Source: Sphaeroforma sirkka (lineage: Eukaryota > Opisthokonta > Ichthyosporea > Ichthyophonida). From it: DNA of 28,711 bases. This document shows positions 1 through 9,429 of the stretch, piece by piece; within the stretch, counting starts at the first letter, position 1, and each line of letters starts with the position of its first letter. Position numbers and translations under genes: made by a program. The notes under the pieces were generated by a model. The model had not been told where the DNA came from and did no database searches. It was given only the letters and a program-made list of their open reading frames with translations. The stretch covers positions 1 through 28,711 of the forward strand of contig LUCW03002053.1 of NCBI GenBank assembly GCA_001586965.3, read 5' to 3'.

Positions 1-1003
1 GTACGATAAACGGTGCCTCTTATGGCGGTAAGAGTTTCCGAGGTTCTGGTATAGCATCGTAAACGGTGGGCGTTCGTCCCATCAAAGGGAACTGCCTCAC
101 AGCATTGTCGAATAGAACGTGTAATCTCCTTATGACGTCATTCTGCCGCGCCCAGCGCGGGGTCGATATGGTTGAGAACACCTTATGCCATGGCATCCCC
201 GCTTCTTGGACCAGAAGCTCCACTATCTTGTTGGTGAACTTTCCTTCCCCATGTCTGTTTGGATTTTACGGGGAAGCCATATTTCGCCAAAATCTCTATG
301 AGTGTCTGTGTCGTGGTTTCCTTTGTCTTGCGTCCGGTGTGGCTCGAAGGATACAATAGCCTGTGGCGATGACCTATGCAGTGAAGAATATAATTATTTC
401 TTGCGTCTGGACTCCAGTGGCATCGGGATGTAGTCCACTTGAGTATGGTCCCACGGGTAGCGTGCATCGATGCTATTCATCGGGTGGAAACCTTTACAAA
501 GTGTGTCACCTGTCCCAAACATGTAGCTGCCACATTGCCTTAACCTCTGTAGTAACTCAAGTGCCCCTGGCCAAACGTGACCGTTCTGACGAAGTTGTTG
601 GACTGTGTGTCGCCGCCCCATGATGTCCTTGCTCGTGTTGCGCTTGCGTGAGTTGCGTAAGACGCTGTTTCTCCTCCGGACTTGCTTGTACCAAACGCCG
701 GGTGACCTCTGCATCTGCCATTGCCACTGAGAGTTCTCGCGCTGTGTCTAAGTACATGACATATTTTGTATGCTTTGGTTCTGCATAACTAAATCGCTGT
801 GAAAACAGTAGGTCCATTTGAACCCATTGGGAGGACCCACCCGTGCTACTGCGGTATAACCCCATGGTGTCTTCCCACATGTGTGTACTTAGCGTACTCG
901 AGGAACGTGTGTGGTGTCCGTGGTACCAGCACCGGTTCTGTCTGCAATAACTGCTTGAACAGGTCGAACCATGGTGCTCTTGGTACTTTTCCATGGTAGA
1001 CAT
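1..1003 (-). pseudogene. Decayed Ty3/gypsy-type integrase fragment
   Basis: Read on the minus strand, several frames in turn carry pieces of a retroelement integrase. A zinc-finger-like part with His residues, the motif NGHVWPG and two Cys lies around 500-625. The first core Asp is in HTQVDYIP (codon 433-435). The second is in IQTDMGKE (codon 253-255), about 60 residues later, followed in another frame by FTNKIVELL. The third acidic residue, expected about 35 residues further near 140-150, is not visible: that stretch reads RQNDVIRR. WPG and TDMGKEFTN-like wording are typical of Ty3/gypsy rather than copia integrases. Frameshifts separate the pieces and the fragment runs off the left edge. 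The stretch 640-1003 is open on the minus strand, but I cannot place it in a domain; it is probably the linker before integrase. Element A interrupts it at 1003/1004. Assignment to gypsy is fairly sure; the exact clade is not. Confidence 0.7.
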
Positions 1004-1168
1004 TGTAGAAAAATCATATTGTCAAAGGTGAATGATGTTTAAGTGTTGGACTCAGACCTAGTCCATCGAGGAACCGATTATCTAACGATGTTTTTTGTAT
1101 GTTGTGTTTACAGAATGTATTTCGTAGGCCGATTGTGTTTGACCTATTAAATGTATAATTTTGTTACA

Positions 1169-1210
1169 GGTGTCATTTGATAGAAATGGGTTTTCCTTTC
1201 ATATGACACC
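1169..1210. other. Long hairpin in U3, conserved in the LTRs
   Basis: The sequence from GGTGTCATTTGATAG to TTTCATATGACACC is an inverted repeat with arms of about 19 bases, two mismatches, and a short TGGG-like loop. The same structure lies at 6473-6515, 15133-15175 and 26257-26301, and in the minus-strand LTRs. In this copy one base of the inner stem is missing. Its role is unknown; a protein-binding palindrome or an RNA stem would both fit. Confidence 0.75.
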
Positions 1211-1396
1211 TTATTCAAGTTGTTTGAGTGAATATTCATTGAATTATGAGTCTTGGAAGTTTAAGTGTATTTGAAGAAATTGTGTTTGTATTTTTTAGAG
1301 ATGGAATCTAAAAATAGATCGCGCACGTCCGTTGGAATTTCTTTGGCAAAGGAAATTTTCGAGCCGAAAGGGCCGTTCAATTTTGACGAAAAATAG

Positions 1397-1424
1397 TATA
1401 AATACGGTATAAAAAGTAAATAAA
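1397..1424 (+). promoter_or_regulatory. LTR core promoter (TATAAATA) and poly(A) signal (AATAAA)
   Basis: TATAAATA at 1397-1404 is followed only 14 bases later by AATAAA at 1419-1424. Transcription would be expected to start about 25-30 bases after the TATA box, near the GCACTTTCACAG stretch, and 3' processing would fall at nearly the same place. The pair recurs at 6700/6723, 15365/15389 and 26489/26514. The TATA box also recurs inverted in the minus-strand LTRs, for example TATTTATA at 9481. The assignment rests on motif and position only. Confidence 0.6.
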
Positions 1425-1454
1425 GAGCACTTTCACAGAGTTGAAAAAATAACA

Positions 1455-1471
1455 TGGAAGCAGCGGACGGG
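1455..1471 (+). other. Putative primer-binding site of element A
   Basis: TGGAAGCAGCGGACGGG follows the LTR end directly, as a primer-binding site should, and starts with the TGG that pairs with a tRNA CCA end. It does not resemble the initiator-Met site (TGGTATCAGAGC type) common in copia elements, and I cannot name the tRNA. Variants stand at 6760, 15426 and 26550. Confidence 0.5.
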
Positions 1472-1518
1472 ACTAAAAGCTAGAAATTTTAGGGAGACCA
1501 AGGACTCGAGAGTGCCTA

Positions 1519-1556
<38 letters not shown>

Positions 1557-1620
1557 CTAGAGAACGCTGATTTGAGAGAGAGAGAGAGAGCTAGAGAGTG
1601 CTGATTTGAGAGAGAGAGAG
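1519..1620 (+). repeat. GA-rich tandem repeat in the leader of element A
   Basis: Runs of GA are interrupted by a recurring spacer of the form CTAGAGAACGCTGATTT, giving units of about 30-35 bases. The tract lies between the primer-binding site and the gag start. The number of units and the GA run lengths differ between copies of the element. Confidence 0.85.
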
Positions 1621-1644
1621 ACCACTGATCACCAAACCGAGAGA

Positions 1645-2620
1645 ATGAAGTACGGAGCCCAAACTGAAGGATGCCACCGGCTACCCGAACTGGAAGTTGA
1701 AGATGGAAGCTAAGCTGAAGGAAAAGGCCGTCTTCAATGCCGCTACAGACCGTGAGAGGGAGATTGCCTACTCCATGATTGTCCAGAGCGTTGAAGACTG
1801 TTGTCTTGGATACGTCCGTAACACTGATAACCCTGCAGTTGCCTTGGCCCAGATCGCTACCGCAATGAACCGCCAGACGGAGGCCAATCTGGACGCGTTG
1901 ACTCAGAAGTTAGATAGGATGAAGATGAACGATGGAGAAAATGTTGCTGAACTCGCCGACCGATGTGAGATTCTATTTCGCCAGCTTGCAGGTCAGGGGA
2001 TGAGTTGACTAACATTCGGAAACGCATATCCTTCATGAAGGGCCTTCCACGTCAGTTTGCGCCGCTGAAGATTGACTTGAATGCGAAGTTTGCAAACGGA
2101 AATCGATTCAGCTATGAGCAAGTGAAGGAAGCCGCCATTGTGTTTGAGACTGGACTCGGTGTCTACGATGATGACAACGACGACGAAGATATCGGTCTTT
2201 ATGCTAATGGACGATATCACAAGGGTAACCACCAAGCCCAGAAGGGTCGACGAGGAGGTGGTTTCGACCGACCAAGAGGTGACTTTGGTAGTAGAGATGG
2301 CCGGAGCTTACTTGTTTCAAGTGCCTTAAGCCCGGGCATACTCGGGCCAATTGTCGTGGTAAGATGGCGTGTTTGAATTGCAAGAAACCAGGGCATATCA
2401 AACGAGACTGCCCAGATCTCGACGATGACAATGATGATGACAATGGCTATTTCGGATTTGGATTGATGGCGATCGGTGATGACGGAGATTCCGACAGTGA
2501 TGATGGTATGCCGGCCTTGATGTGATTCCACCGATTCTGATTCTTCCGATGCCGAGAGCAAATTTGATGATGAATTGGATGCTCCACCCCGGGTTGCTAT
2601 CTGGAGGTTTTTCATCGGAT
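1645..2620 (+). pseudogene. gag: gag (capsid and nucleocapsid) of element A, frameshifted
   Basis: Gag would form the virus-like particle in the cytoplasm and package the element RNA. The ATG at 1645 matches the start in copies D and G. Two bases are missing right after it (about 1653), so the main frame reads from about 1697. One G is missing near 1996, giving a stop at 2006-2008; reading resumes from 2005 and shifts again near 2302. The nucleocapsid part has two CCHC knuckles of the CX2CX4HX4C form, CFKCLKPGHTRANC (2313-2354) and CLNCKKPGHIKRDC (2370-2411), after a glycine/arginine-rich stretch. Acidic runs rich in Asp flank the knuckles. A two-base deletion near 2522 adds a further frameshift. 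Identity is firm; function is lost as written. Confidence 0.9.
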
Positions 2621-2621
2621 T

Positions 2622-2990
2622 ATGAAGTTCAGGGTGGCTTTATCTCAGCTACAGATGAAGATAACTGTACTACACTCGACGATGATGACACTTTTGCCGA
2701 GGATGATCTACTTGTGGATGGATCCGTCACCTCAATCGCTGAAGCTGAATTGGAGAACACAATCAGCGAACATTCGGCGTTTGCATTGCTGGGCGTGGGT
2801 GATCTGGTCTTATCTGCTAACGAGCTTGTGGTTGACACAGGTGCCAGCAAGCATGTTGTTGTATTGGAGGATGCTCTGTCTGCAGTGAGACCCTCTAACA
2901 AGCGATTGACCGGGCTTGGCAACACTAAACTGCAAGCAGATGGTGAGGGGAGAGTTGCGCGGCTGTCCTGAGACTGGTTTAGCTCTTCTC
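2622..2990 (+). pseudogene. pol: Aspartic protease of element A
   Basis: The protease would cut the Gag-Pol chain. The active-site motif LVVDTGASKHVV is plain, with the catalytic Asp at codon 2834-2836, followed about 25 residues later by RLTGLGNTKLQADGEG, which fits the flap and second strand of copia proteases. The upstream stretch is acidic (Asp/Glu runs around 2640-2770) and joins nucleocapsid to protease. One extra G near 2947 shifts the frame before the chain enters integrase. Confidence 0.85.
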
Positions 2991-4130
2991 ATTCCTAAGG
3001 CGGGTGTTCAACTTTTATCCGTACGACAGCTTGTTAAGAACGGCTGGAAGGCGACGTGCGAGAAGAACGACTGCACATTATTTGATCCGCAGGGTGGTTT
3101 GGTGAAAGCAACGGTTAGACAAGGGCTATACATCGTTTCCCTGAAGGATCTGAAGTCGCCCGTCAACCGAGCACATTCGGGTACAAAGATTATCGATGAA
3201 GATAAGGCCCTTGTGGCATCCGATGATGGTGAAGCAGATATGCTCATGTGGCATCATAGACTTGGCCATGTAAGCTTGGAACTGATGAAAGAGACAATGG
3301 TTTGCGCAGGAATGGAGAAAGTTGCCAGACGTTGGGGTGAGAAGCTTCCCTTCTGTAGAGCTTGCGTGCAGGGCAAGATGACACGGGCCAGAATTACTCG
3401 CAAGTTGGTCGGGTCGAAGGGTAAACGTAAATCTGTGGTTCTAGAAGTTCCGGGATCGAAGCTGTACGTAGATATCTTCGAGACCTCGAAGACACCGTCA
3501 CTCACTGGAAAACAATTCAGTCTCCAGGTTCTTGACGATGCAACGGACCACTACTGGTGTTTGGGCCTGAAGCAAAAGAGTGATGCGACTGCTGCAATGC
3601 GTCACTTGCTGGACACTGAATTTGCAGTGTTGAAGCGATTCCCGAAGAAGGCTCATAGTGATAGAGGGGGGGCGAGTTTGTCAACGAGACTTGGAAGTCT
3701 ATGCTATCAGCAAGAGGCATAAAGCAGAGTTTGACGGCAGCACGTACTCCTGAACATAATGGAAGATGTGAGCGTGCACATCGAACCCTAATCGAGATGG
3801 CCCGGGTTCTTCTACTGCAGGCTGGACTGGGCGATGAGTTTTGGCTTGAAGCGGTTACCTATGCTTGTTGGTTGATCAACGTAATGCCACAACGAGGTGG
3901 TGCTAAGTCGCGGGCGGAACTATGGTCAGGAGTTAAACCTGATTTGTCGCAGACAACAATTCCTTTGGTGCGAAAGTATATTTCTTGACCGGAAAAACAT
4001 AACAAGAAATTCGGCAAGAAGGGTCAGGAAGGTATTTTACTAGGTCCTAGCCTTAATACTGTTGGCGGCAGTATGCGAATTTACAACCTAGAGACAAAGC
4101 GTGTTGTGAATAGTCGAGATTATCGCCTTG
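2950..4130 (+). pseudogene. pol: Integrase of element A, frameshifted
   Basis: Integrase would insert the cDNA into nuclear DNA. The N-terminal zinc domain is present: HHRLGH at 3252-3269, then CRAC about 30 residues on (HHCC). The core keeps its three acidic residues: Asp in YVDIFETS (3471-3473), Asp in HSDRG (3660-3662) and Glu in GRCERAH (3770-3772), a D,D35E spacing. A run of seven G at 3664-3672 breaks the frame right after HSDRG. A missing T near 3965 breaks it again before the C-terminal KKFGKKGQEG region, which ends in NSRDYRLEP. The wording RKLVGSKGK and GLKQKSD matches element E and differs from B and D. Confidence 0.9.
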
Positions 4131-5402
4131 AGCCCACGATTGCCAGTCACGTTGAAAGGGTCAAAGTCAATAATTCCGAGGGTGACGATGATAGTATTGA
4201 CGATGAAGTAGGAGCAAGTGATGGCAACAGGATACTTCAGCGTCAGAATCAGATACGGATAGTGATGGAGATGGTCCCATGGATGATGCCGCCGACGATG
4301 ATGTCACTATGGATGAATCATCTACTGATGGAGGTGATGAATCAGGACCCGGTGAACATCCTATCCTGGTTATGCTCGCCGCCCACTCAATCACCAGAAA
4401 CGTGATTTGCCTGGTAAGCAGACACCTACGAGAGGTGGCAGGCGATTGAAAACCCGCGTAGATCGTACACGCGACCGAGCCAATGACATGATGTCCCCGC
4501 GCGGATCAGCTCTAAGGCTCGTACGGACTTGGACTCGGAGAGAAAACGTGAACGTCAATCAAGTGGAACCCCACCTCGACAAAGCTTCGAAACTTCGACG
4601 AGATCGTAAACGAGATCATGAAGAATCTAACTTTGGATTTCTGGCCGATGATGAATTGTCCTTCAAAGACTTGACTGGGTCTGCTGATGAGAAGCACTTC
4701 CGCGCAGCCATGAGAGACGAGCTACGTTCAATGCTGAAGATGAAGGTTTGGAAACTTCAGCAGCGCTGCAAGGCCCGGACAAAGCCTCTGGGACTCAAGT
4801 GGGTTCTCACTCTCAAGCGTGATGAAAGCGGCGCAGTGATACGACATAAAAGCCCGCCTATGTGCGAAGGGATTTGCACAACAGTATGGTCGAGATTATG
4901 TGGAGACATCGTCACCAGTAGTCACAAAAGAGACTGTGCGTGCATGTTTGGCTATCGCTGCATCTGAGAACTTGGATGTATTGCAGTTCGATGTCAAAAC
5001 TGCATTTTTTTGCATGGTAATTTGGAAGAGTACGTCTGCTCGGAGATCCCCACTGGTTTCGTTGAAATAGTTGGTGATTTACTAAGTGATGAGGATCACC
5101 AGTTGATTAAGGAGGGTGCTATTTGCGAGCTGAAGAAGAGTATCTATGGACTCAAGCAAGCCGGATTATGTTGGTTTGTGCGCTTCAGAGATTTCCTCGT
5201 TAATGATGTTGGATTCCGGCCAAGTCTTACGGACCCTTGTCTCTTTATTCGGAAGAACTGCTTTCTGGTACTTTATGTTGATGACGGTTTGATATTTTCG
5301 ACTTCACGTCGAATGCGGGAGAAGATATTGAAGAAGATCGAGACAGAGTTCGACGTCAAGTCGATGGGGTTTCCACAGTTTTTTCCTCGGATGGAAAATT
5401 GA
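4131..5402 (+). pseudogene. pol: Acidic/basic linker and reverse transcriptase of element A
   Basis: After integrase comes a chain of about 60 residues full of Asp, Glu and Ser (4170-4350), then about 65 residues rich in Arg and Lys (4410-4620), then the copia reverse transcriptase. RT motifs: KWVLTLKRDESG, ETSSPVV-like wording (frameshifted here), QFDVKTAF with the first catalytic Asp at 4990-4992, IYGLKQAGLCW, and LYVDDGLIFS with the catalytic Asp pair at 5280-5285. Length changes break the frame near 4215, 4500, 4850 and 5005. The ORF ends at 5400 because the T run in the FLG region (5379-5384) is one base longer than in the fragment at 11591-11597. Confidence 0.9.
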
Positions 5403-5403
5403 T

Positions 5404-6245
5404 ATGTCTGAAAGAGGAATTTTCATCTCGCAGCCGGCATATATTGAGAAGCTAGCGCAGAAGTATGGACCATTGAAAAGGGTCAGTACACCTATGAGTA
5501 CATCTTTCGACGTGAATCGGCCTGGTACATTGGTGCAGGATTCAGACTACCGTGGTATCATAGGTTCCCCTTATGTTTGCAGCTGTGGGTACGCGTCCTG
5601 ATATTGCTTTTGCGACAAGTTCACTGAGCCGATACCTTGACCAGCCGACTAAGGCGAGAGAGGCTGCCGCAAGAAATCTGTGCGGATACTTGGAGGCTAC
5701 CAAACACTGGGGAATCTTCTATGAAGCCGGGAACGACTTGAAACTTTGTGCGTATGCCGATGCAAGCTATGGGGGGAGAAAGACAAGCGATCTCGTTCTG
5801 GCTATCTGGTATTCATCACAAATGCCCCAGTCTACTGGGGGGCGCGCCGTCAGACACTTGTCACCTAAGTACTTCTGAGGCAGAGTATGTCAGTCTTGCA
5901 GAGTCTTGCCGTGACGTAAAAACTGCTTTGAATTTGCTATCTGAGCTAGGACGAGCCACTGATCAATCTGTAGTTTGTTACGAGGACAATCAGACTGCTA
6001 AGAAGATGGCTGAGGAATTGACCACCAAGCGCAGTAAGCATATTGATATCAAATATCATTATGTGCGAGAGTTATGTGCAAAGAAGATCATCTCATTGGA
6101 GGACTGCCGGTCTGAGTTGATGGTTGCTGATGCCTTGACCAAGGCATTGCCTAAGGTTGCTTTCGTGAAGCACCGAAGTCATATGATGAAACGCCGCTGC
6201 TACCGATGTGCTGTCGTGTCTACATCTCTTTGTCGTTGTGGCTAG
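5404..6245 (+). pseudogene. pol: RT connection and RNase H of element A
   Basis: RNase H would remove the RNA strand during reverse transcription. The segment opens with MSERGIFISQPAYIEKL and passes the GTRPDIAFA and LGYL-type motifs. RNase H shows its acidic residues: Asp in CAYADASYGG (5759-5761), Glu in TSEAEYVSL (5883-5885) and Asp in CYEDNQTAK (5985-5987). The C-terminus KHIDIKYHYVREL and DALTKALPK is classic copia. The stop is TAG at 6243-6245. Frameshifts occur near 5568 (CC in place of CT, CTTATG) and 5840-5870 (G run and the TCACC stretch). Confidence 0.9.
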
Positions 6246-6307
6246 TTTGTGGGGAGATACATATCGAATGATGTCCGATGACTATGTCTTGCGTCCATGG
6301 GGGGGAG
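6246..6307 (+). other. 3' untranslated region and polypurine tract of element A
   Basis: About 50 bases of non-coding sequence end in GGGGGGGAG (6299-6307), which directly touches the 3' LTR. This is the plus-strand primer site. The tract varies in length between copies: GGGGAG at 26087-26092, and inverted at 9890, 10656, 12342 and 18648. Confidence 0.85.
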
Positions 6308-6759
6308 TGTAGAAAAAATCATATTGTCAAAGGTGAATGATGTTTAAGTGTTGGACTCAGACCTAGTCCATCGAGGAACCGATTATCTAACGATGTTTTT
6401 GTATGTTGTGTTTACGAATGTATTTCGTAGGCCGATTGTGTTTGACCTATTAAATGTATAATTTTTGTTACAGGTGTCATTTGATAGGAAATGGGTTTTC
6501 TTTACATATGACACCTTATTCAAGTTGTTTGAGTGAATATTCATTGAGTTATGAGTCTTGGAAGTTTAAGTGTATTTGAAGAAATTGTGTTTGTATTTTT
6601 TTAGAGATGGAATAAAAATAGATCGCGCACGTCCGTTGGAATTTCTTTGGCAAAGGAAATTTTCGAGCCGAAAGGGCCGTTCAATTTTTTGAAAAATAGT
6701 ATAAATACGGAATACAAAAGTAAATAAAGAGCACTTTCACAGAGTGAAAAAAATTCACA
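6308..6759 (+). repeat. LTR2, 3' LTR of element A and 5' LTR of interior B
   Basis: 452 bp from TGTAG to TTCACA. Polypurine tract on the left and primer-binding region on the right show that it is shared between two interiors. It contains the hairpin (6473-6515), TATA box (6700-6707) and AATAAA (6723-6728). Confidence 0.93.
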
Positions 6760-6817
6760 TGGAAGCAGGGACAGGACTAAAAGCAGAAATTTTTCAGACC
6801 AAGGACTCGAGTGCCCA

Positions 6818-6848
<31 letters not shown>

Positions 6849-6970
6849 CTAGATGAACGCTGATTTGAGAGAGAGAGAGAGAGCTAGAGCGCTGATTTGA
6901 TGAGAGAGAGAGAGCTGAGAGCGCTGATTTGAGAGAGAGAGAGAGACCACTGATCACGCAAACCGAGAGG
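6760..6970 (+). repeat. Leader of element B with GA-rich tandem repeat
   Basis: A primer-binding variant (TGGAAGCAGGGACAGG) is followed by GA runs at 6818-6946 with three spacers of the CTAGAGCGCTGATTT type, one unit more than in A or D. Confidence 0.8.
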
Positions 6971-7560
6971 ATGAAGTACGTGGAGCCCAAACTGAAGGAT
7001 GCCACCCAGCTACAATGAAGAACTGGAAGTTGAAGATGGAAGCTAAGCTGAAGGAAAAGGCCGTCTTCAAATGCTGCTGAGACCGTGAGAGAGGAGATTG
7101 ACCTACTCATGATTGTCCAGAGCGTTGGAGATTGAACACTGATAACCCTGCAGTTGCCTTGGCCCAGATCGCTACTGCACTGAACCGCCAGACGGAGGCC
7201 AATCTGGATGCGTTGATTTAGAAGTTAGATAGGATGAAGATGAACGATGGAGAAAATGTTGCTGAACTCGCCGACCGATGTGAGATTCTATTTGGCCAGC
7301 TTGCAGGTCAGGGGGATGAGTTGACTAACATTCGGAAACGCATATCCTTCATGAAGGGCCTTCCACGTCAGTTTGTTGCCGCTGAAGATTGACTTGAATG
7401 CGAAGTTTGCAAGGAAATCGATCGAAACTAGAAAGTGAAGGAAGCCGCCATTGTGTTTGAGACTGGACCCGGTATCTACGATGATGACAACGACGACGAA
7501 GATATCGGTTTTTATGCTAATGGACGATACCACAAGGGTAACCACCAAGACCAGAAGGGT
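6971..7560 (+). pseudogene. gag: gag of element B, truncated
   Basis: ATG at 6971 starts MKYVEPKLKDAT as in other copies. The frame is then lost through several small insertions and deletions (about 7006-7140), and an in-frame TAG replaces a Gln codon near 7218. Around 7120-7140 some 30 bases are missing (the CCLGYVRN part). The capsid region from MNDGENVAEL onward is recognisable to HKGNHQDQKG, where the sequence jumps into integrase. No knuckles and no protease remain. Confidence 0.85.
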
Positions 7561-8564
7561 ACATCGTTTCCCTGAAGGATCTTAAGTCACCCGTGAACCG
7601 AGCACATTCGGGTACAAAGATTATCGATGAAGATAAGGCCCTTGTGGCATCCGATGATGGTGAAGCAGATATGCTCATGTGGCATCATAGACTTGGCCAT
7701 GTAAGCTTGGAACTGATGAAAGAGACAATGGTTTTGCAGGAATGGAAAAAGTTGCCAGACGTTGGGGTGAGAAGCTTCCCTTCTGTAGAGCTTGCGTGCA
7801 GCAAGGCAAGATGACACGGGCCAGAATTACTCACAAGTTGGTTCGGTCGAAGGGTAAACGTAAATCTGTGGTTCTGGAAGTTCCGGGATCGAAGCTGTAC
7901 GTAGATATCTTCGAGACCTCGAAGACACCGTCACTCACTGGAAAACAATTCGGTCTCCAGGTTCTTGACGATGCAACGGACCACTACTAGTTTGGGCCTG
8001 AAGCACAAGAGTGATGCGACTGCTGCAATGCGTCACTTGCTGGACACTGAATTTGCAGTGTTGAAGCGATTCCCGAAGAAGGCTCATAGTGATAGAGGGG
8101 ACGAATTTGTCAACGAGACTTGGAAGTCTATGCTATCAGCAAGAGGCATAAAGCAGAGTTTGACGGCAGCACGTACTCCTGAGCATAATGGAAGATGTGA
8201 GCGTGCGCATCAAATCCTGATCGAGATGGCCCGGGTTCTTCTACTGCAGGCTGGACTGGGCGATGAGTTTTGGCTTGAAGCGGTTACTTATGCTTGTTGG
8301 TTGATCAACGTAATGCCACAACGAGGTGGTGCTAAGTCGCGGGCGGAACTATGGTCAGGAGTTAAACCTGATTTGTCGCAGACAACAATTCCTTTTGGTG
8401 CGAAAGTATATTTCTTGACCGGAAAACATAACAAGAAATTCGGCAAGAAGGGTCAGGAAGGTATTTTACTAGGTCCTAGCATTAATACTGTTGGCGGCAG
8501 TATGCGAATTTACAACCTAGAGACAAAGCGTGTTGTGAACAGTCGAGATTATCTATCGCCTTGA
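7561..8564 (+). pseudogene. pol: Integrase of element B
   Basis: Starts at the deletion join in the YIVSLKDLKS region. It keeps HHRLGH (7682-7699), CRAC, YVDIFETS, HSDRGDEFVN and GRCERAHQ, so the catalytic D, D and E are present in pieces. An inserted CA/AG near 7800 and a change of TGGTGT to TAG near 7988 break the frame. The end is a four-base insertion (CTAT, about 8552) that brings a stop at 8562-8564; D has the same insertion. HKLVRSKGK, GLKHKSD and GPSINTVG are shared with D and differ from A and E. Confidence 0.88.
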
Positions 8565-9429
8565 GCCCACGATTGCCAGTCACGTTGAAAGGGTCAAGGT
8601 CAATAATTCCGAGGGTGACGATGATAGTATTGACGATGAAGTAGGAGCAAGTGATGGTAACAGGGATACTTCAGCGTCAGAATCAGATACGGATAGTGAT
8701 GGAGATGGTCCCATGGATGATGCCGCCGACGATGATGTCACTATGGATGAATCATCTACTGATGGAGGTGATGAATCATGACCCGGTGAACATCCTGGTT
8801 GTGCTCGCCCACTCAATCACCAGAAACGTGATTTGCCTGGTAAGCAGACACCTACGAGAGGTGGCAGGCGATTGAAAACCCGCGTAGATCGTACACGCGA
8901 CCGAGCCAATGACATGATGTCCCCACGGATCAGCTCTAAGGCTCGTACGGACTTGGACTCGGAGAGAAAACGTGAACGTCAATCAAGTGGAACCCCACCT
9001 CGACAAACTTCGAAACTTCGACGAGATCGTAAACGAGATCATGAAGAATCTGACTTCGGATTTCTGGCCGATGATGAATTGTCCTTCAAAGACTTGACTG
9101 GATCTAAGTGGGTTCTCACCCTCAAGTGTGATGAAAGCGGAGCAGTTATACGACATAAAGCCCGCCTGTGTGCGAAGGGATTTGCACAGCAGTATGGTCG
9201 AGATTATGTGGTGACATCGTCACCAATAGTCACAAAAGAGACTGTGCGTGCATGTTTGGCTATCGCTGCATCTGAGAACTTGGATGTATTGCAGTTCGAT
9301 GTCAAAACTGCATTTTTGCATGGTAATTTGGAAGAGTACATCTGCTCGGAGATCCCCACTGGTTTCGTTGAACTAGTCGGTGATTTACTAAGTGATGAGG
9401 ATCACCAGTTGATTAAGGAGGGTGCTATT
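8565..9429 (+). pseudogene. pol: Linker and truncated reverse transcriptase of element B
   Basis: The acidic linker is open until a TGA at 8779-8781, where other copies have GGA; D shares this nonsense codon. The basic part PGKQTPTRGG onward is open from 8833. It runs through FGFLADDELSFKDLTGS, jumps over about 38 residues, and continues through KWVLTLK, CAKGFAQQYGRDYV and QFDVKTAFLHGN to EGAIC. There the chain enters the inverted LTR and reads about 55 antisense residues to a stop at 9589-9591. The YVDD half of RT, and RNase H, are absent. Confidence 0.88.

Larger units (their letters stand above)
1004..1454 (+). repeat. LTR1, 5' LTR of element A
   Basis: 451 bp beginning TGTAGAAAAATC and ending just before TGGAAGCAGCGG. 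It matches the other LTRs of the window almost base for base. It holds a strong hairpin (1169-1210), a TATA box (1397-1404) and a poly(A) signal (1419-1424), so U3 takes most of its length and R plus U5 are short. The last bases read AACA instead of the CACA seen in other copies. Confidence 0.95.
1004..6759 (+). mobile_element. Element A: full-length Ty1/copia LTR retrotransposon
   Basis: A complete element of about 5.76 kb: 5' LTR (1004-1454), primer-binding region, GA-rich leader, gag-pol, polypurine tract (6299-6307) and 3' LTR (6308-6759). Integrase precedes reverse transcriptase, which marks the copia order. The two LTRs differ by only a few substitutions plus homopolymer length changes, so the insertion is young. 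It sits in a decayed gypsy element. No target duplication can be shown: the five bases before it are gacat, but the 3' LTR is followed directly by the interior of another copy. The reading frame is broken many times, so this copy is not autonomous as written. Confidence 0.95.

Noticed and set aside
999..1003. Target site duplication for element A (gacat)
   Set aside because: No second copy of gacat follows any plus-strand LTR in the window; LTR2 and LTR9 are followed by interior sequence.
1261..1455. Antisense open frame in the LTR with a hydrophobic start
   Set aside because: It appears in several LTRs but is broken by length changes and has no family resemblance; open by chance in AT-rich sequence.
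1519..1620. CRISPR-like alternation of repeats and spacers
   Set aside because: The spacers are themselves repeated and the repeats are simple GA runs; it is a slippage minisatellite.
2138..2329. Met/Thr-rich open frames over the Asp-rich parts of gag and linker (also 8651-8875, 17302-17526, 24014-24238)
   Set aside because: Shifted-frame readings of GAT/GAC-rich coding sequence; the real frame is fixed by the flanking gag, integrase and RT motifs.
6246..6307. An env-like or extra gene after RNase H
   Set aside because: Only about 60 bases lie between the pol stop and the LTR in A, and about the same in F and E; there is no room for a gene.
6601..7110. Long minus-strand open frame rich in Ser and Leu across LTR2 and the leader (similar at 15260-15586 and 26575-27003)
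   Set aside because: It is the antisense of GA repeats plus LTR; the Ser-Leu alternation is the CT repeat itself and the frames differ between copies.
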